NCBI GenBank assembly: GCA_012719455.1
Contig: JAAYAJ010000056.1
Location: 1-64,000 of the forward strand
Source: Acidobacteriota bacterium
GTDB taxonomy: Bacteria > Acidobacteriota > UBA6911
DNA length: 64,000 nt
Direction of reading: 5' to 3'
Of this stretch, positions 47,816-56,112 are shown in pieces; position 1 is the stretch's first letter; every line of letters begins with the position of its first letter. The position numbers and the translations under genes are program-made. The notes beneath the pieces were generated by a model. It worked only from the letters and a program-made list of their open reading frames with translations. It was not told where the DNA came from and ran no database searches.

Positions 47816-48886
47816 TCATTCCTTTCCGGCGGACCGGCTCCGGGAGAGCGCCTGTTCCCATTTCCACGCGGAACGCATCATGTCGTCCAGACCCTTTTCC
47901 GCCTTCCACCCGAGTTCCCGGTTCGCCAGCGAGGTGTCGGCCCACACCTGCTCCACGTCCCCGCTCCGGCGGCCGACCGTCCGCACATTGAGCCGGACGC
48001 CGGAGACCCTTTCGAAGGCGTCGATAACCTCGCGCACGCTGTACCCCTTGCCCGTCCCCAGGTTGAAGACCTCCAGGTCGGACCGGGTTTTCCCCCCGAT
48101 CATGCGCGCCACCGCGGTCACGTGGGCGCGGGCCAGGTCGACGACGTGGATGTAGTCGCGCACCGCGGTGCCGTCCGGCGTGCCGTAGTCGGTGCCGAAG
48201 ACCTCCAGGCAATCGTGCAGCCCGGCCGCCGTCTGGGTGATGAAAGGGACGAGGTTGTTGGGGACCCCCAGGGGGAGTTCGCCGATCAGGGCCGATTCGT
48301 GCGCCCCCACGGGGTTGAAATACCTCAGGGCGATGGCACGCAGCCCGTACGCCGCAACCGAAAACCGGAGGATCTCCTCTGCCATCTGCTTGGTGCTCCC
48401 GTAGGGGGACCAGGCTTCCTGGACGGGGGAGGTTTCCCGGACCGGCAGCTCGTCCGGCTGGCCGTAGACTGTTGCGGAGGAAGAGAACACCAGGTTTTGT
48501 GTACCGTGGCGGCGCATACCCTCGAGCACCCGCAGGAGCGATTCCAGGTTGTTGCGGTAGTAGGCGAGCGGATCGCGCACGCTCTCCCCGACCGCCTTGA
48601 AGGCGGCGAAATGGATGACGGCGTCCAGGTCCGAGGCGGAGGCGAAGAACGCCTCGGTTTTTGCGCGGTCGGTCAGGTCGAATTCGTGGAATTCGGGACG
48701 CACGCCGGTGATCTTGGCGATCCGGTCCACTACGTCGGCCCGTGAGTTGGAGAGATTGTCCACGATGACGACGGAGTATCCGCACTGCTGCAGCTCCACC
48801 ACCGTGTGGGAGCCGATAAAGCCCGCCCCCCCGGTCACCAGAATCCTCGATTGCCTCCGCCTTGTGTCCATCTTCGCGATCCCCAT
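47816..48886 (-). CDS. galE: UDP-glucose 4-epimerase
   Basis: 356 aa extended SDR. The NAD motif is VTGGAGFIGSHTVVEL, then VDNLSNSRADVVDRIAKITG. The catalytic Ser-Tyr-Lys is in FSSSATVYGQ and SPYGSTKQMAEEI. The substrate region is ALRYFNPVGAHESALIGELP, then GTPDGTAVRDYIHVVDLARA, and EVFNLGTGKGYSVREVIDAF. It interconverts UDP-glucose and UDP-galactose for surface polysaccharide. AGGGGA is the ribosome site; a second ATG five codons later is possible. Divergent from dinB. Confidence 0.94.
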   Translation of the reverse strand: MGIAKMDTRRRQSRILVTGGAGFIGSHTVVELQQCGYSVVIVDNLSNSRADVVDRIAKITGVRPEFHEFDLTDRAKTEAFFASASDLDAVIHFAAFKAVGESVRDPLAYYRNNLESLLRVLEGMRRHGTQNLVFSSSATVYGQPDELPVRETSPVQEAWSPYGSTKQMAEEILRFSVAAYGLRAIALRYFNPVGAHESALIGELPLGVPNNLVPFITQTAAGLHDCLEVFGTDYGTPDGTAVRDYIHVVDLARAHVTAVARMIGGKTRSDLEVFNLGTGKGYSVREVIDAFERVSGVRLNVRTVGRRSGDVEQVWADTSLANRELGWKAEKGLDDMMRSAWKWEQALSRSRSAGKE

Positions 48887-49008
48887 GGTTTCCCCTGTTT
48901 TCCGCAGCGGGGGATATCATACACCAGGTTACGGCCGATTCCCCTGCAGGGCAGATCGGCATTCTGGAGGCAATACGTCAGGTTTTTGCGCCGCCGGCGC
49001 CGGAGAAC

Positions 49009-49038
49009 CTGTGAAGGCGGCTCGTTCTGTGGTTTACT
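49009..49038 (+). promoter_or_regulatory. Promoter of dinB (leaderless)
   Basis: CTGTGA (49009-49014) and TTTACT (49033-49038) are 18 bases apart, the same spacing and a near-identical -35 to the ParB-like promoter. The -10-like box ends six bases before the ATG at 49045. The boxes are weak matches, so this is tentative. Confidence 0.4.
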
Positions 49039-49044
49039 TGACCC

Positions 49045-50223
49045 ATGGAGCGGACGATCCTGCACGTCGACATGGACGCCTTCTACGCGGCGGTCGAGCA
49101 GCGCGACCACCCCGAGTACCGCGGCCGGCCCGTCATCGTGGGGGCGGACCCCAGGGGAGGGCGCGGGCGGGGGATCGTGGCGACCTGTTCGTACGAGGCC
49201 CGCAGGTTCGGGGTCCGTTCCGCCCAGCCGATTTCGGAGGCGTGGAGGCTGTGCCCCGGAGGGGTTTATCTCCGCCCCGACATGCGCAAGTATTCCCGGG
49301 TTTCAGGCCTCGTCATGGGAATCCTGTCCGGGTTCACCGATCTCGTGGAGCCGGTGAGCGTCGACGAGGCCTTCCTGGATGTCACCGGGTGCCGCCGGTT
49401 GTTCGGGCCGGGAGAGGTCATCGCCCGGAAGCTCAGGGAACGGATCAGTCGGGAACTCGATCTCACGGCCTCCGTGGGGGTCGCGACGAACAAGTTCGTG
49501 GCCAAGGTGGCCTCCGACCTGGACAAACCGGACGGGCTCGTCGTCGTCGAGCCGGGGCGCGAACGGGAATTCCTGGCCCCCCTGGCCATCGGCAGGCTCT
49601 GGGGGATCGGGCCGAAGACGGAGGCGCGGCTCAAGGCGCTGGGAGTCGGGACCGTGGGGCAACTGGCCGCCCTGGGCGCCGGGGCGGCCGCCCGCCTGCT
49701 GGGGGACCATGGAGAGAGGCTCTGGCTCCTGGCCTGCGGGATCGACGACCGGCCGGTATCGGCGGGGACGGGGTGCAGGAGCATCGGCCACGAAGTCACC
49801 TTCGAACGCGACACCGCCGACCGGCTGCGGCTCCGGAACACGCTCCTCGACCTTTCGGAAAAGGTGGCGCGGCGGTTGAGGGCCGAGGGGGTCCGCGCCC
49901 GCACTGTCACCCTCAAGTTCCGCCGGTCCGATTTCACCACCTCGACCCGGCGCCGATCGCTCGCGGAGGCGGTGGATACGGCCGAAGCGGTCTTCCCGGT
50001 GGCCCTGGACCTGTTCGAGGGGTTGTTCCGCGACGGGATGGAGGTGCGGCTCCTCGGAGTCACCGCTTCCGGCCTGGAGCCGGGCGGGGGACAGCGGGAG
50101 CTTTTCCCCCCCGCCCCGGCGCGGGACCGGAAACTGGCCGAGGCGGCCGACGACATCGTGCGGCGCTTCGGCGCGCGGGCGATCACGCGCGGGTCGCTCC
50201 TCGGCGGAAAAGAGGGCGCCTGA
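49045..50223 (+). CDS. dinB: DNA polymerase IV (Y family), catalytically intact
   Basis: 392 aa. The first catalytic motif is LHVDMDAFYAAVEQRDHPEY, with the metal-binding Asp. The second is VEPVSVDEAFLDVTGCRRLF, with Asp-Glu. ASVGVATNKFVAKVASDLDK then LWGIGPKTEARLKALGV are the palm and helix-hairpin-helix. The little-finger domain follows, and a clamp motif QRELF (GGGQRELFPPAPA) lies near the end. It performs translesion synthesis. It contrasts with the inactive ImuB-like protein at 37442. It is divergent from galE. Confidence 0.95.
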   Translation: MERTILHVDMDAFYAAVEQRDHPEYRGRPVIVGADPRGGRGRGIVATCSYEARRFGVRSAQPISEAWRLCPGGVYLRPDMRKYSRVSGLVMGILSGFTDLVEPVSVDEAFLDVTGCRRLFGPGEVIARKLRERISRELDLTASVGVATNKFVAKVASDLDKPDGLVVVEPGREREFLAPLAIGRLWGIGPKTEARLKALGVGTVGQLAALGAGAAARLLGDHGERLWLLACGIDDRPVSAGTGCRSIGHEVTFERDTADRLRLRNTLLDLSEKVARRLRAEGVRARTVTLKFRRSDFTTSTRRRSLAEAVDTAEAVFPVALDLFEGLFRDGMEVRLLGVTASGLEPGGGQRELFPPAPARDRKLAEAADDIVRRFGARAITRGSLLGGKEGA

Positions 50224-50303
50224 TCCCCGTATCGGACAGGCTCCCCAGCTTTTCCGCCCATCCCCCCGGACTTGATGCTATGATCCATTCTTTGGAGCGG
50301 GGA

Positions 50304-51662
50304 ATGTTGCGGATTGCGGCGGCCGGGTTTCTTATCCTCGGGGGGGTGCTGGGAGGCATCGCCGACGGGGCGCGGGCCGAAGCGGACCGACCCGACGGAT
50401 CCCCCTTCGCCCTCCGGCGCGCGGGGGTTATGAAGCGGATCGGGGGCTCGGTGGCCGTGCTTGCCGGGGCGGGGGACCCCCGGGCCTACGTCCCGTTTCG
50501 CCAGGACAACAATTTTTACTATCTGACCGGCACTGAGGTCCCCGGCGCGCTGCTGCTCATCGACGGCGCCCGCCGGGAGAGCGTCCTGTTCCTGCCGCCG
50601 CGCGACCGGGACCGGGAGGGATGGGAAGGGGAGCGCCTGTACCCCGGGCCGGAGGCGCAGCGCGCGACCGGGATGGACGCGGTGCTCGACGCGGCCCGGT
50701 TCGGAGCGGAACTGGATCGACGGGCGGGCGCGGCGGAAATCATTTATCTGCCCCGTTCCCCGCGGGAAACGGCGGCAGTCAGTCGCGACCGGGCCCTCGC
50801 CGCCGCCGGTGCCCGTCGTTTCGACCCGTGGGACGGCCGGGAAACGGGGGAGGCTGCTTTCGAGCGCAACCTGCGGGACCGTCTCGGCCCGTCGGTGGAG
50901 ATCCGGGACCTCGCGCCCGTCCTCGACGAGATGAGGCGGGTCAAGGATGCATGGGAGATCGCCCTGCTCCGGGAGGCCGGCCGGATCGGGGCGCTCGGCA
51001 TCAGGGCGGCCATGCAAATGGCGGCTCCCGGGGAGTATGAATACCGGCTGGCGGCGCGGGCGCATTACGGGTTTTTGAGCCGGGGCGCGGCGGGGTACGC
51101 CTTTTTCCCCATCGTCGCTTCCGGGCCGAACTCGTGCATTTTGCATTATGGGCACAATCGGCGCAAAATGATGGCCGGGGAGATGGTGGTCATGGATTTC
51201 GGTCCCGACTACGGCTATTACACGGCCGACGTCACCCGCTCGTTCCCGGTCTCGGGAAGATTCAGCGCCGAGCAGGCGGAGGTCTACCGGGCGGTGCTCG
51301 CGGCGCAGCAGGCGGCACTCGAGAAGGTCCGCCCCGGCGCCACGTTCAGGGAAGTGGAGGAGGCCGCCCGGGCGGCGCTCGAGCTGCACGGGTACGGCGG
51401 ACCTTTTCCCCACCGGTTCGTGCATTATGTCGGCATGGCTGTGCACGACGTCGGGGAAGGGGCGCCGCTGGAGCCCGGGGTTGTGATCGCCGTCGAACCG
51501 GGGGTGTACCTGAAGGAGAAGAACCTGGGGATCCGCATCGAAGACACGGTGCTGGTGACCGCCGACGGTCATGAAGTGTTGACTTCCGAGGCGCCCAGGG
51601 AGATCGCCGGGATCGAAGCCCTGATGTCCGAGCCGGCTATAGTGGAACCTATGCAGGATTGA
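50304..51662 (+). CDS. Secreted M24 Xaa-Pro aminopeptidase-like metallopeptidase
   Basis: 452 aa from the ATG behind GGAGCGGGGA; an in-frame ATG 24 bases upstream is possible. A signal peptide (LRIAAAGFLILGGVLGGIAD) precedes an AMP_N domain (AVLAGAGDPRAYVPFRQDNN, FYYLTGTEVPGALLLIDGA). The M24 catalytic domain has all five metal ligands: VMDFGPDYGYYTADVTRSFP (two Asp), YVGMAVHDVGEG (His), AVEPGVYLKEKN (Glu) and RIEDTVLVTADG (Glu). It would remove N-terminal residues before proline. The stop lies 41 bases before hisD, so they may be cotranscribed. Confidence 0.9.
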   Translation: MLRIAAAGFLILGGVLGGIADGARAEADRPDGSPFALRRAGVMKRIGGSVAVLAGAGDPRAYVPFRQDNNFYYLTGTEVPGALLLIDGARRESVLFLPPRDRDREGWEGERLYPGPEAQRATGMDAVLDAARFGAELDRRAGAAEIIYLPRSPRETAAVSRDRALAAAGARRFDPWDGRETGEAAFERNLRDRLGPSVEIRDLAPVLDEMRRVKDAWEIALLREAGRIGALGIRAAMQMAAPGEYEYRLAARAHYGFLSRGAAGYAFFPIVASGPNSCILHYGHNRRKMMAGEMVVMDFGPDYGYYTADVTRSFPVSGRFSAEQAEVYRAVLAAQQAALEKVRPGATFREVEEAARAALELHGYGGPFPHRFVHYVGMAVHDVGEGAPLEPGVVIAVEPGVYLKEKNLGIRIEDTVLVTADGHEVLTSEAPREIAGIEALMSEPAIVEPMQD

Positions 51663-51703
51663 GGCTGCCGCCGATTCCTGATACCTCACACGGAAAGGTG
51701 TTT

Positions 51704-53014
51704 ATGGTCCGCATCTATCAAGCCAAAGACAAGGCCAAGCTCTATGCCCGCCTGGAAAGCCGGAAGATCCTGGCGACGAGTGAGATTTCCGCCTCGGTGC
51801 GGCAGATCATTTCCCAGGTCCGGAAGGAGGGGGACCGCGCCCTGGTGCGCTTCACGGAGCAGTTTGACAAGGTCAAGCTCCAGGAACGCCAGCTACGGGT
51901 CCGCCCCCAGACGCTGCGGGCGGCGGCCAAAAAGGCCGATCCCTCCCTGCTCCGCGACCTGGAAAAGGCCATCTTCAACATCCATGCCTACCACAAGCGG
52001 CAGGTGCAGAAATCGTGGGAGTACCGCAAGCCGGGGGCGATCCTGGGGCAGCGGGTGCTGCCGATCGACAGCGTGGGCGTCTACGTCCCCGGGGGGAGCG
52101 CGGCCTACCCCTCGTCGGTCCTGATGAACGTCATTCCCGCGAAGATCGCGGGGGTCCCGAGGATCGTGGTCGTGACCCCGCCCGGCACTTTCCAGCAGCA
52201 TCCCATCGTCGCGGCCGCCCTCCACAAGCTCAACATGACGGAGATCTACCTGGTCGGGGGCGCCCAGGCGGTGGCGGCGCTCGCCTACGGCACGGAGACG
52301 GTCCCGCGCGTGGACAAGATCGTCGGTCCCGGCAACGCCTACGTCAGCGCCGCCAAGCGGGAGGTTTTCGGGCAGGTCGACATCGACATGATCGCGGGCC
52401 CGAGCGAGGTCGTCATCATGGCGACGGCGGAGTCCAACCCGCGCTTCATTGCCGCGGACATGCTCTCGCAGGCCGAACACGACGAGTTCGCCTGCTCGAT
52501 CTGTTTCACTGACTCCATGCCCCATGCGGTGCTGGTGCAGCGGGAACTGGAGCTGCAGCTCGAGTCGCTTGACCGGAAGGAGATCGCCCGGAAGTCGCTC
52601 GAAAATTACGGCGCCATTGTCATCATGGACAGCTACCACGACTACCCGGAGTGGATCAACGAGATCGCCCCGGAGCACCTCGAGATCTTCTCCAGCATCC
52701 CCAGCTCGGCGATCCAGGCGGTGCGTAACGCGGGATCGATTTTCTACGGGGACTACACCCCCGAGGCGGTGGGGGACTATTTCGCGGGGAGCAACCACGT
52801 GCTGCCCACCGCGGGCACGGCGCGTTTCTTTTCGCCGCTCGGAGTGTACCATTTCCAGCGCAAGACCAGCATCATCCGCTACACGAAGCAGAAACTGGCC
52901 CGTACATGGAAATCGATCGACGCGCTGGCCCGCGCCGAAGGTCTCGATGCGCACGCCCGGAGCGTGTCCATCCGTCAGGAGTCCCCGAAAACCCTCAAGC
53001 GCAAGGACAAGTGA
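51704..53014 (+). CDS. hisD: Histidinol dehydrogenase
   Basis: 436 aa from the ATG behind GGAAAGG. HisD performs the last two oxidations to histidine with NAD and zinc. Motifs: VGVYVPGGSAAYPSSVLMNV, GGAQAVAALAYGTETVPRVD, the catalytic Glu-His pair in LSQAEHDEFACS, and EIAPEHLEIFSSIPSSAIQA then GDYTPEAVGDYFAGSNHVLP. First gene of the his run (hisD-hisC-hisB-[hisH fragment]-hisA-[hisF fragment]-hisI). No hisG is seen upstream. Confidence 0.95.
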   Translation: MVRIYQAKDKAKLYARLESRKILATSEISASVRQIISQVRKEGDRALVRFTEQFDKVKLQERQLRVRPQTLRAAAKKADPSLLRDLEKAIFNIHAYHKRQVQKSWEYRKPGAILGQRVLPIDSVGVYVPGGSAAYPSSVLMNVIPAKIAGVPRIVVVTPPGTFQQHPIVAAALHKLNMTEIYLVGGAQAVAALAYGTETVPRVDKIVGPGNAYVSAAKREVFGQVDIDMIAGPSEVVIMATAESNPRFIAADMLSQAEHDEFACSICFTDSMPHAVLVQRELELQLESLDRKEIARKSLENYGAIVIMDSYHDYPEWINEIAPEHLEIFSSIPSSAIQAVRNAGSIFYGDYTPEAVGDYFAGSNHVLPTAGTARFFSPLGVYHFQRKTSIIRYTKQKLARTWKSIDALARAEGLDAHARSVSIRQESPKTLKRKDK

Positions 53015-53016
53015 CC

Positions 53017-54132
53017 GTGAAGAAGACGTCGCCCCTCCGCGGGGTAAAGCCGCGGGTCTTGAAAGTGCCGGCCTATACGCTCCACGCGTACGAGGCCGGG
53101 GTCAAGCTCAACCAGAACGAGAACCCGTTCGATTTTCCAGCGGATCTCAAGGAGGAGGCGTTCCGGCGCTTCCGCGCGCGGCAGTGGTCGCGTTACCCCG
53201 ATTTCATCCCCGACCGGCTGCACGCGAAGCTGGCGGAGTTCGTCGGCTGGCCCAAGGAGGGGATCCTGGCCGGCAACGGCTCCAACGAACTGCTGCAGGC
53301 AACGCTGATGGTGTTGGTGGGGGCGCGCACGCGGGTGGCCATCCCGGTTCCCACGTTTACCGTCTACCGGCTGATCGCCGCCATCCTTGGGGCCGACGTG
53401 GTCGACATCCCGCTCGGCGCCGATATGAGCTACGACGTCGACGCCCTGATCTCCCGGTCGCGGGAAGCAGGCGCCCGCGTGCTCGTCGTCAATAACCCCA
53501 ACAACCCCACCGGCTGCGCGATCCGGGAAGGGGAGATCCGCCGCATCCTGGACGAATTCGAGGGCTTCGTGCTGCTCGACGAGGCCTACTACGAATTCTG
53601 CGGCCACACCGGGTTCGGGCTGCTCGAGCGCTACCCGCGCCTGGTCATCACGCGGACCTTTTCCAAGGCGATGGGGATGGCGGGGCTGCGGCTGGGTTAC
53701 CTCATGGCGCACCCGGACCTCGTCGCCCAGATTTCCAAGGCGAAGCTCCCCTACAATATCAACCAGTTCAGCCTCACCGCGGCCGAGGTCGCGCTGGACT
53801 ACATCGACCGCTTCCGGCCGGCGATCGAGACGATGCTGTCCGAAAAGAAGCGCCTGGAGCGCGAACTCCGGGAGATCCCGGGGGTCAGGGTCTACCCGTC
53901 GCAAGCCAACTTTTTCCTGATCGAGACCCCGGTCCCCCCGCGGGAACTCTTCGAGGACCTCTACCGGCGGGGCGTCCTGGTGCGGGACGTTAGTTCGTAC
54001 CCCACCCTCGGGAGCTGCCTGCGCGTGAGCGTGGGCGCGCCGGAGGAGAACACTCAACTATTGACAGCGCTACGCGACGGCCTGGATTCCTTCGGGGCGG
54101 CCGGCGCCGCGCGCCCAACGGGGAACCCATGA
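53017..54132 (+). CDS. hisC: Histidinol-phosphate aminotransferase
   Basis: 371 aa from a GTG with AGGA nine bases upstream; an earlier GTG overlaps the hisD stop. PLP class I/II fold: KLNQNENPFDFP at the start, GNGSNELLQATLMVLVGART, VVNNPNNPTGCAI, LLDEAYYEFCG and the PLP lysine in RTFSKAMGMAGLRLGYLMA. The arginine at SCLRVSVGAPEENTQLL binds substrate phosphate. It converts imidazole acetol phosphate to histidinol phosphate. Its stop overlaps the hisB ATG (ATGA). Confidence 0.94.
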   Translation: MKKTSPLRGVKPRVLKVPAYTLHAYEAGVKLNQNENPFDFPADLKEEAFRRFRARQWSRYPDFIPDRLHAKLAEFVGWPKEGILAGNGSNELLQATLMVLVGARTRVAIPVPTFTVYRLIAAILGADVVDIPLGADMSYDVDALISRSREAGARVLVVNNPNNPTGCAIREGEIRRILDEFEGFVLLDEAYYEFCGHTGFGLLERYPRLVITRTFSKAMGMAGLRLGYLMAHPDLVAQISKAKLPYNINQFSLTAAEVALDYIDRFRPAIETMLSEKKRLERELREIPGVRVYPSQANFFLIETPVPPRELFEDLYRRGVLVRDVSSYPTLGSCLRVSVGAPEENTQLLTALRDGLDSFGAAGAARPTGNP

Positions 54133-54719
54133 ACGGACGACAAGCGGCGATCCGCCGGACCACCAAGGAAACCGATATCACACTGACGCTCAACCTGGAC
54201 GGCGGCGGCAACGGCGGCATCGATACGGGGGTGCAGTTTTTCGACCACATGCTCGGGATTTTCGCCAGGCACGGGCTTTTCGACCTCGATGTTGCCTGCC
54301 GGGGGGACCTGGGGGTCGATGCGCACCATTCGGTCGAGGACATCGGTATCTGCCTGGGGATGGCGCTGGACGAGGCCCTGGGGGACAAGAGCGGCCTGGT
54401 GCGCTTTGCCCATGCCTACTTCCCCATGGACGAAGCGCTGGCCCGAGTCGTTGTCGATCTCTCGGGGCGGCCGTTCCTCCATTACGATGTCGAGGTGCAG
54501 CGGGAACGGGTCGGGGAACTCGACTCCGAGCTCGTGGAGGAATTCTGGCGCGCCGTGTCGATACACGGCCGGCTCAACCTGCACATCGAACTACTCCATG
54601 GCCGCAACGCGCACCATATCTTCGAGGCGGTGTTCAAGGCGGCGGCGCGCGCCCTCTCCGGGGCGACGCGCACCGACCCGCGCGTCCAGGGAGTGCCGTC
54701 CACCAAGGGGGTGCTCTAG
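54129..54719 (+). CDS. hisB: Imidazoleglycerol-phosphate dehydratase
   Basis: 196 aa, single-domain HisB without the phosphatase domain. FFDHMLGIFARHGLFDLDVA, then VDAHHSVEDIGICLGMALDE and the second metal-binding repeat HIELLHGRNAHHIFEAVFKA, hold the manganese-binding His and Glu residues. It ends VQGVPSTKGVL as usual. It acts on the product of HisH/HisF, the two subunits that are missing around it, so its substrate can only form if that activity is encoded elsewhere. Confidence 0.95.
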   Translation: MNGRQAAIRRTTKETDITLTLNLDGGGNGGIDTGVQFFDHMLGIFARHGLFDLDVACRGDLGVDAHHSVEDIGICLGMALDEALGDKSGLVRFAHAYFPMDEALARVVVDLSGRPFLHYDVEVQRERVGELDSELVEEFWRAVSIHGRLNLHIELLHGRNAHHIFEAVFKAAARALSGATRTDPRVQGVPSTKGVL

Positions 54720-54743
54720 CTCGGCCGACGGAACGGAAACCCT

Positions 54744-54804
54744 CATCCCTGAGAAGAGCCAAGACGTCGGGAGGCGGCTGCTGGAGAACTTTCTCGCGAT
54801 TTGA
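54744..54804 (+). pseudogene. hisH: hisH remnant: last codons only
   Basis: EKSQDVGRRLLENFLAI followed by TGA is the extreme C-terminus of the HisH glutaminase subunit (family pattern HPEKSQ-LG-RLLENFL). It sits exactly where hisH belongs, between hisB and hisA. The catalytic His-Pro codons (CAT CCC at 54744-54749) are present but separated from GAG AAG AGC by one extra base (T54750), a frameshift. Nothing resembling the rest of HisH (about 200 residues, including the nucleophile cysteine) lies in the 24 bases after hisB. Confidence 0.75.
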
Positions 54805-54817
54805 CAGGGGAATGTAG

Positions 54818-55552
54818 ATGCTTGAACTGATACCGGCGGTGGATATGAAGGGGGGGAAATGCGTCCGGCTCCAGGAAGGGGTCGCCTCCCGGGTGACGGA
54901 ATATGGCGACGACCCCCTGGCCATGGCGCTCCACTGGGAGACCGAGGGAGCGACGCGGCTCCACCTGGTCGATCTCGACGGCGCCTTCAGCGGGCGCTCG
55001 GCGCACCTGGACATCGCACGCTCCATCTTCCGCTCCCTGAAGATCCCGGTCGAATTCGGGGGCGGGCTGCGAACGCTCGACCAGATCGAGGCCGTTTTCG
55101 ACCTGGGCGCTGACCGCGTCATCCTGGGAACCGTGGCGGTGGACAATCCCGCCGTCGTCGCCGAAGCGGTGCGGCGCCACCCGGGCTCCGTGTTGGCCGG
55201 CATCGACGCGCGGCAGGGAAAGGTGGCCCTGCGCGGGTGGGTGGAACAGACGCCCGTGGCGGCTGTGGACCTGGCCCGCGACATGAAGGCGCTCGGGGTT
55301 GAACGCATCGTCTATACCGACGTGGCGCGCGATGGGATGCTCACCGGGGTCAACGTCGAGGAAACAGAGAAGGTCGCCCGGGAATCAGGGCTCCGAGTCA
55401 TCGCCAGCGGCGGCGTCGCCTCCGAGGCGGATGTCCGGGCGCTCTGGCTGAGGCGCGATGCCGGGATCGAGGGGGTCATCCTCGGCCGGGCGCTTTACGA
55501 CGGCAAGATTGATTTCAGGAGTTTGAGGGCCCGGATGACGTCGTGGCAGTGA
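54818..55552 (+). CDS. hisA: ProFAR isomerase (HisA)
   Basis: 244 aa (beta-alpha)8 barrel. Catalytic Asp8 is in LIPAVDMKGGKCVRL and the second catalytic Asp in VLAGIDARQGKVALRGW. The phosphate-binding loops EFGGGLRT and IASGGVASEADV are complete. RIVYTDVARDGMLTGVNVEE is typical. It converts ProFAR to PRFAR, the substrate of HisF. It is intact, whereas the flanking hisH and hisF are fragments. No sign of frameshift or odd codon use. Confidence 0.95.
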   Translation: MLELIPAVDMKGGKCVRLQEGVASRVTEYGDDPLAMALHWETEGATRLHLVDLDGAFSGRSAHLDIARSIFRSLKIPVEFGGGLRTLDQIEAVFDLGADRVILGTVAVDNPAVVAEAVRRHPGSVLAGIDARQGKVALRGWVEQTPVAAVDLARDMKALGVERIVYTDVARDGMLTGVNVEETEKVARESGLRVIASGGVASEADVRALWLRRDAGIEGVILGRALYDGKIDFRSLRARMTSWQ

Positions 55553-55585
55553 CGGGCCGGGGAATAAGCGGAAGATTTTAGGTGC

Positions 55586-55702
55586 ATGCCGGCAAAGAGG
55601 ATGATTCCCTGCCCGGGCGTTTAGGACGGGCGCGTGCGCGTGGTCAAGGGGGAGACCCGCTTCGCCCATGCGCGCGGGATTCCGGTACGCTCGGCAGAAT
55701 AA
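55586..55702 (+). pseudogene. hisF: hisF remnant: first ~38 codons with in-frame stop
   Basis: Reading from ATG 55586 gives MPAKRMIPCPGV, a TAG stop at 55622, then DGRVRVVKGETRFAHARGIP, ending TAA at 55700. This parallels the HisF N-terminus ([29 protein letters not shown]), including the catalytic-Asp region, here replaced by Gly (PCPGV for PCLDV). About 215 residues are missing. It lies directly behind hisA, the normal place for hisF. The position, the order of conserved words and the stop make it a decayed copy rather than chance. Confidence 0.72.
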
Positions 55703-55731
55703 TATGGACAACAGCGGACAAGAGAGCGAAT

Positions 55732-56070
55732 ATGAAGAAAAGAATCGAAGATCTTAAATGGGGCGCAAGTGGGCTCATCCCCGCGGTCGTCCAGGACGCC
55801 GCCACGGGCGAGGTGCTCACGGTAGCGTATGTGAGCCGTGAAAGCCTTCGGAAGACGCAGGAGCTGGGTGAAACGGTTTTTTTCAGCCGGAGCCGCCAAT
55901 GTCTCTGGCACAAGGGGGAGACCTCGGGTAACACGCAGGAGGTTGTCAGTGTCGTAGCCGATTGCGACCTGGACGCCTTGGTCATCCGGGTCCGCCCGAA
56001 GGGGCCCGCGTGTCATACGGGGGCGCGTTCCTGCTTTTACGAAGCGGTGGAAGGTTTCGCGGCCGGGTAG
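55732..56070 (+). CDS. hisI: Phosphoribosyl-AMP cyclohydrolase
   Basis: 112 aa, HisI without the fused HisE domain. Signature SRSRQCLWHKGETSGNTQEV, then the metal site VVADCDLDALVIRVR and GPACHTGARSCFYEAVEG. Zinc-binding Cys residues and the Asp cluster are all present. It opens the adenine ring in step three. GAGAG near 55722 serves as ribosome site. It is the last his gene here; hisE and hisG are not in the window. Confidence 0.93.
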   Translation: MKKRIEDLKWGASGLIPAVVQDAATGEVLTVAYVSRESLRKTQELGETVFFSRSRQCLWHKGETSGNTQEVVSVVADCDLDALVIRVRPKGPACHTGARSCFYEAVEGFAAG

Positions 56071-56112
56071 AACACGCCCGCGGACGCGGGCCGGAACCTT
56101 CGGAGTGCGGGT

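Noticed and set aside
48597-50279. Upstream extension of the M24 peptidase frame through galE and dinB
   Set aside because: It crosses two well-defined genes; the peptidase starts at 50304 with a ribosome site and signal peptide.
54289-54804. 171-codon frame overlapping hisB and ending in HisH-like residues
   Set aside because: Only the last 17 codons resemble HisH; the rest is hisB read in another frame. Recorded as a fragment instead.
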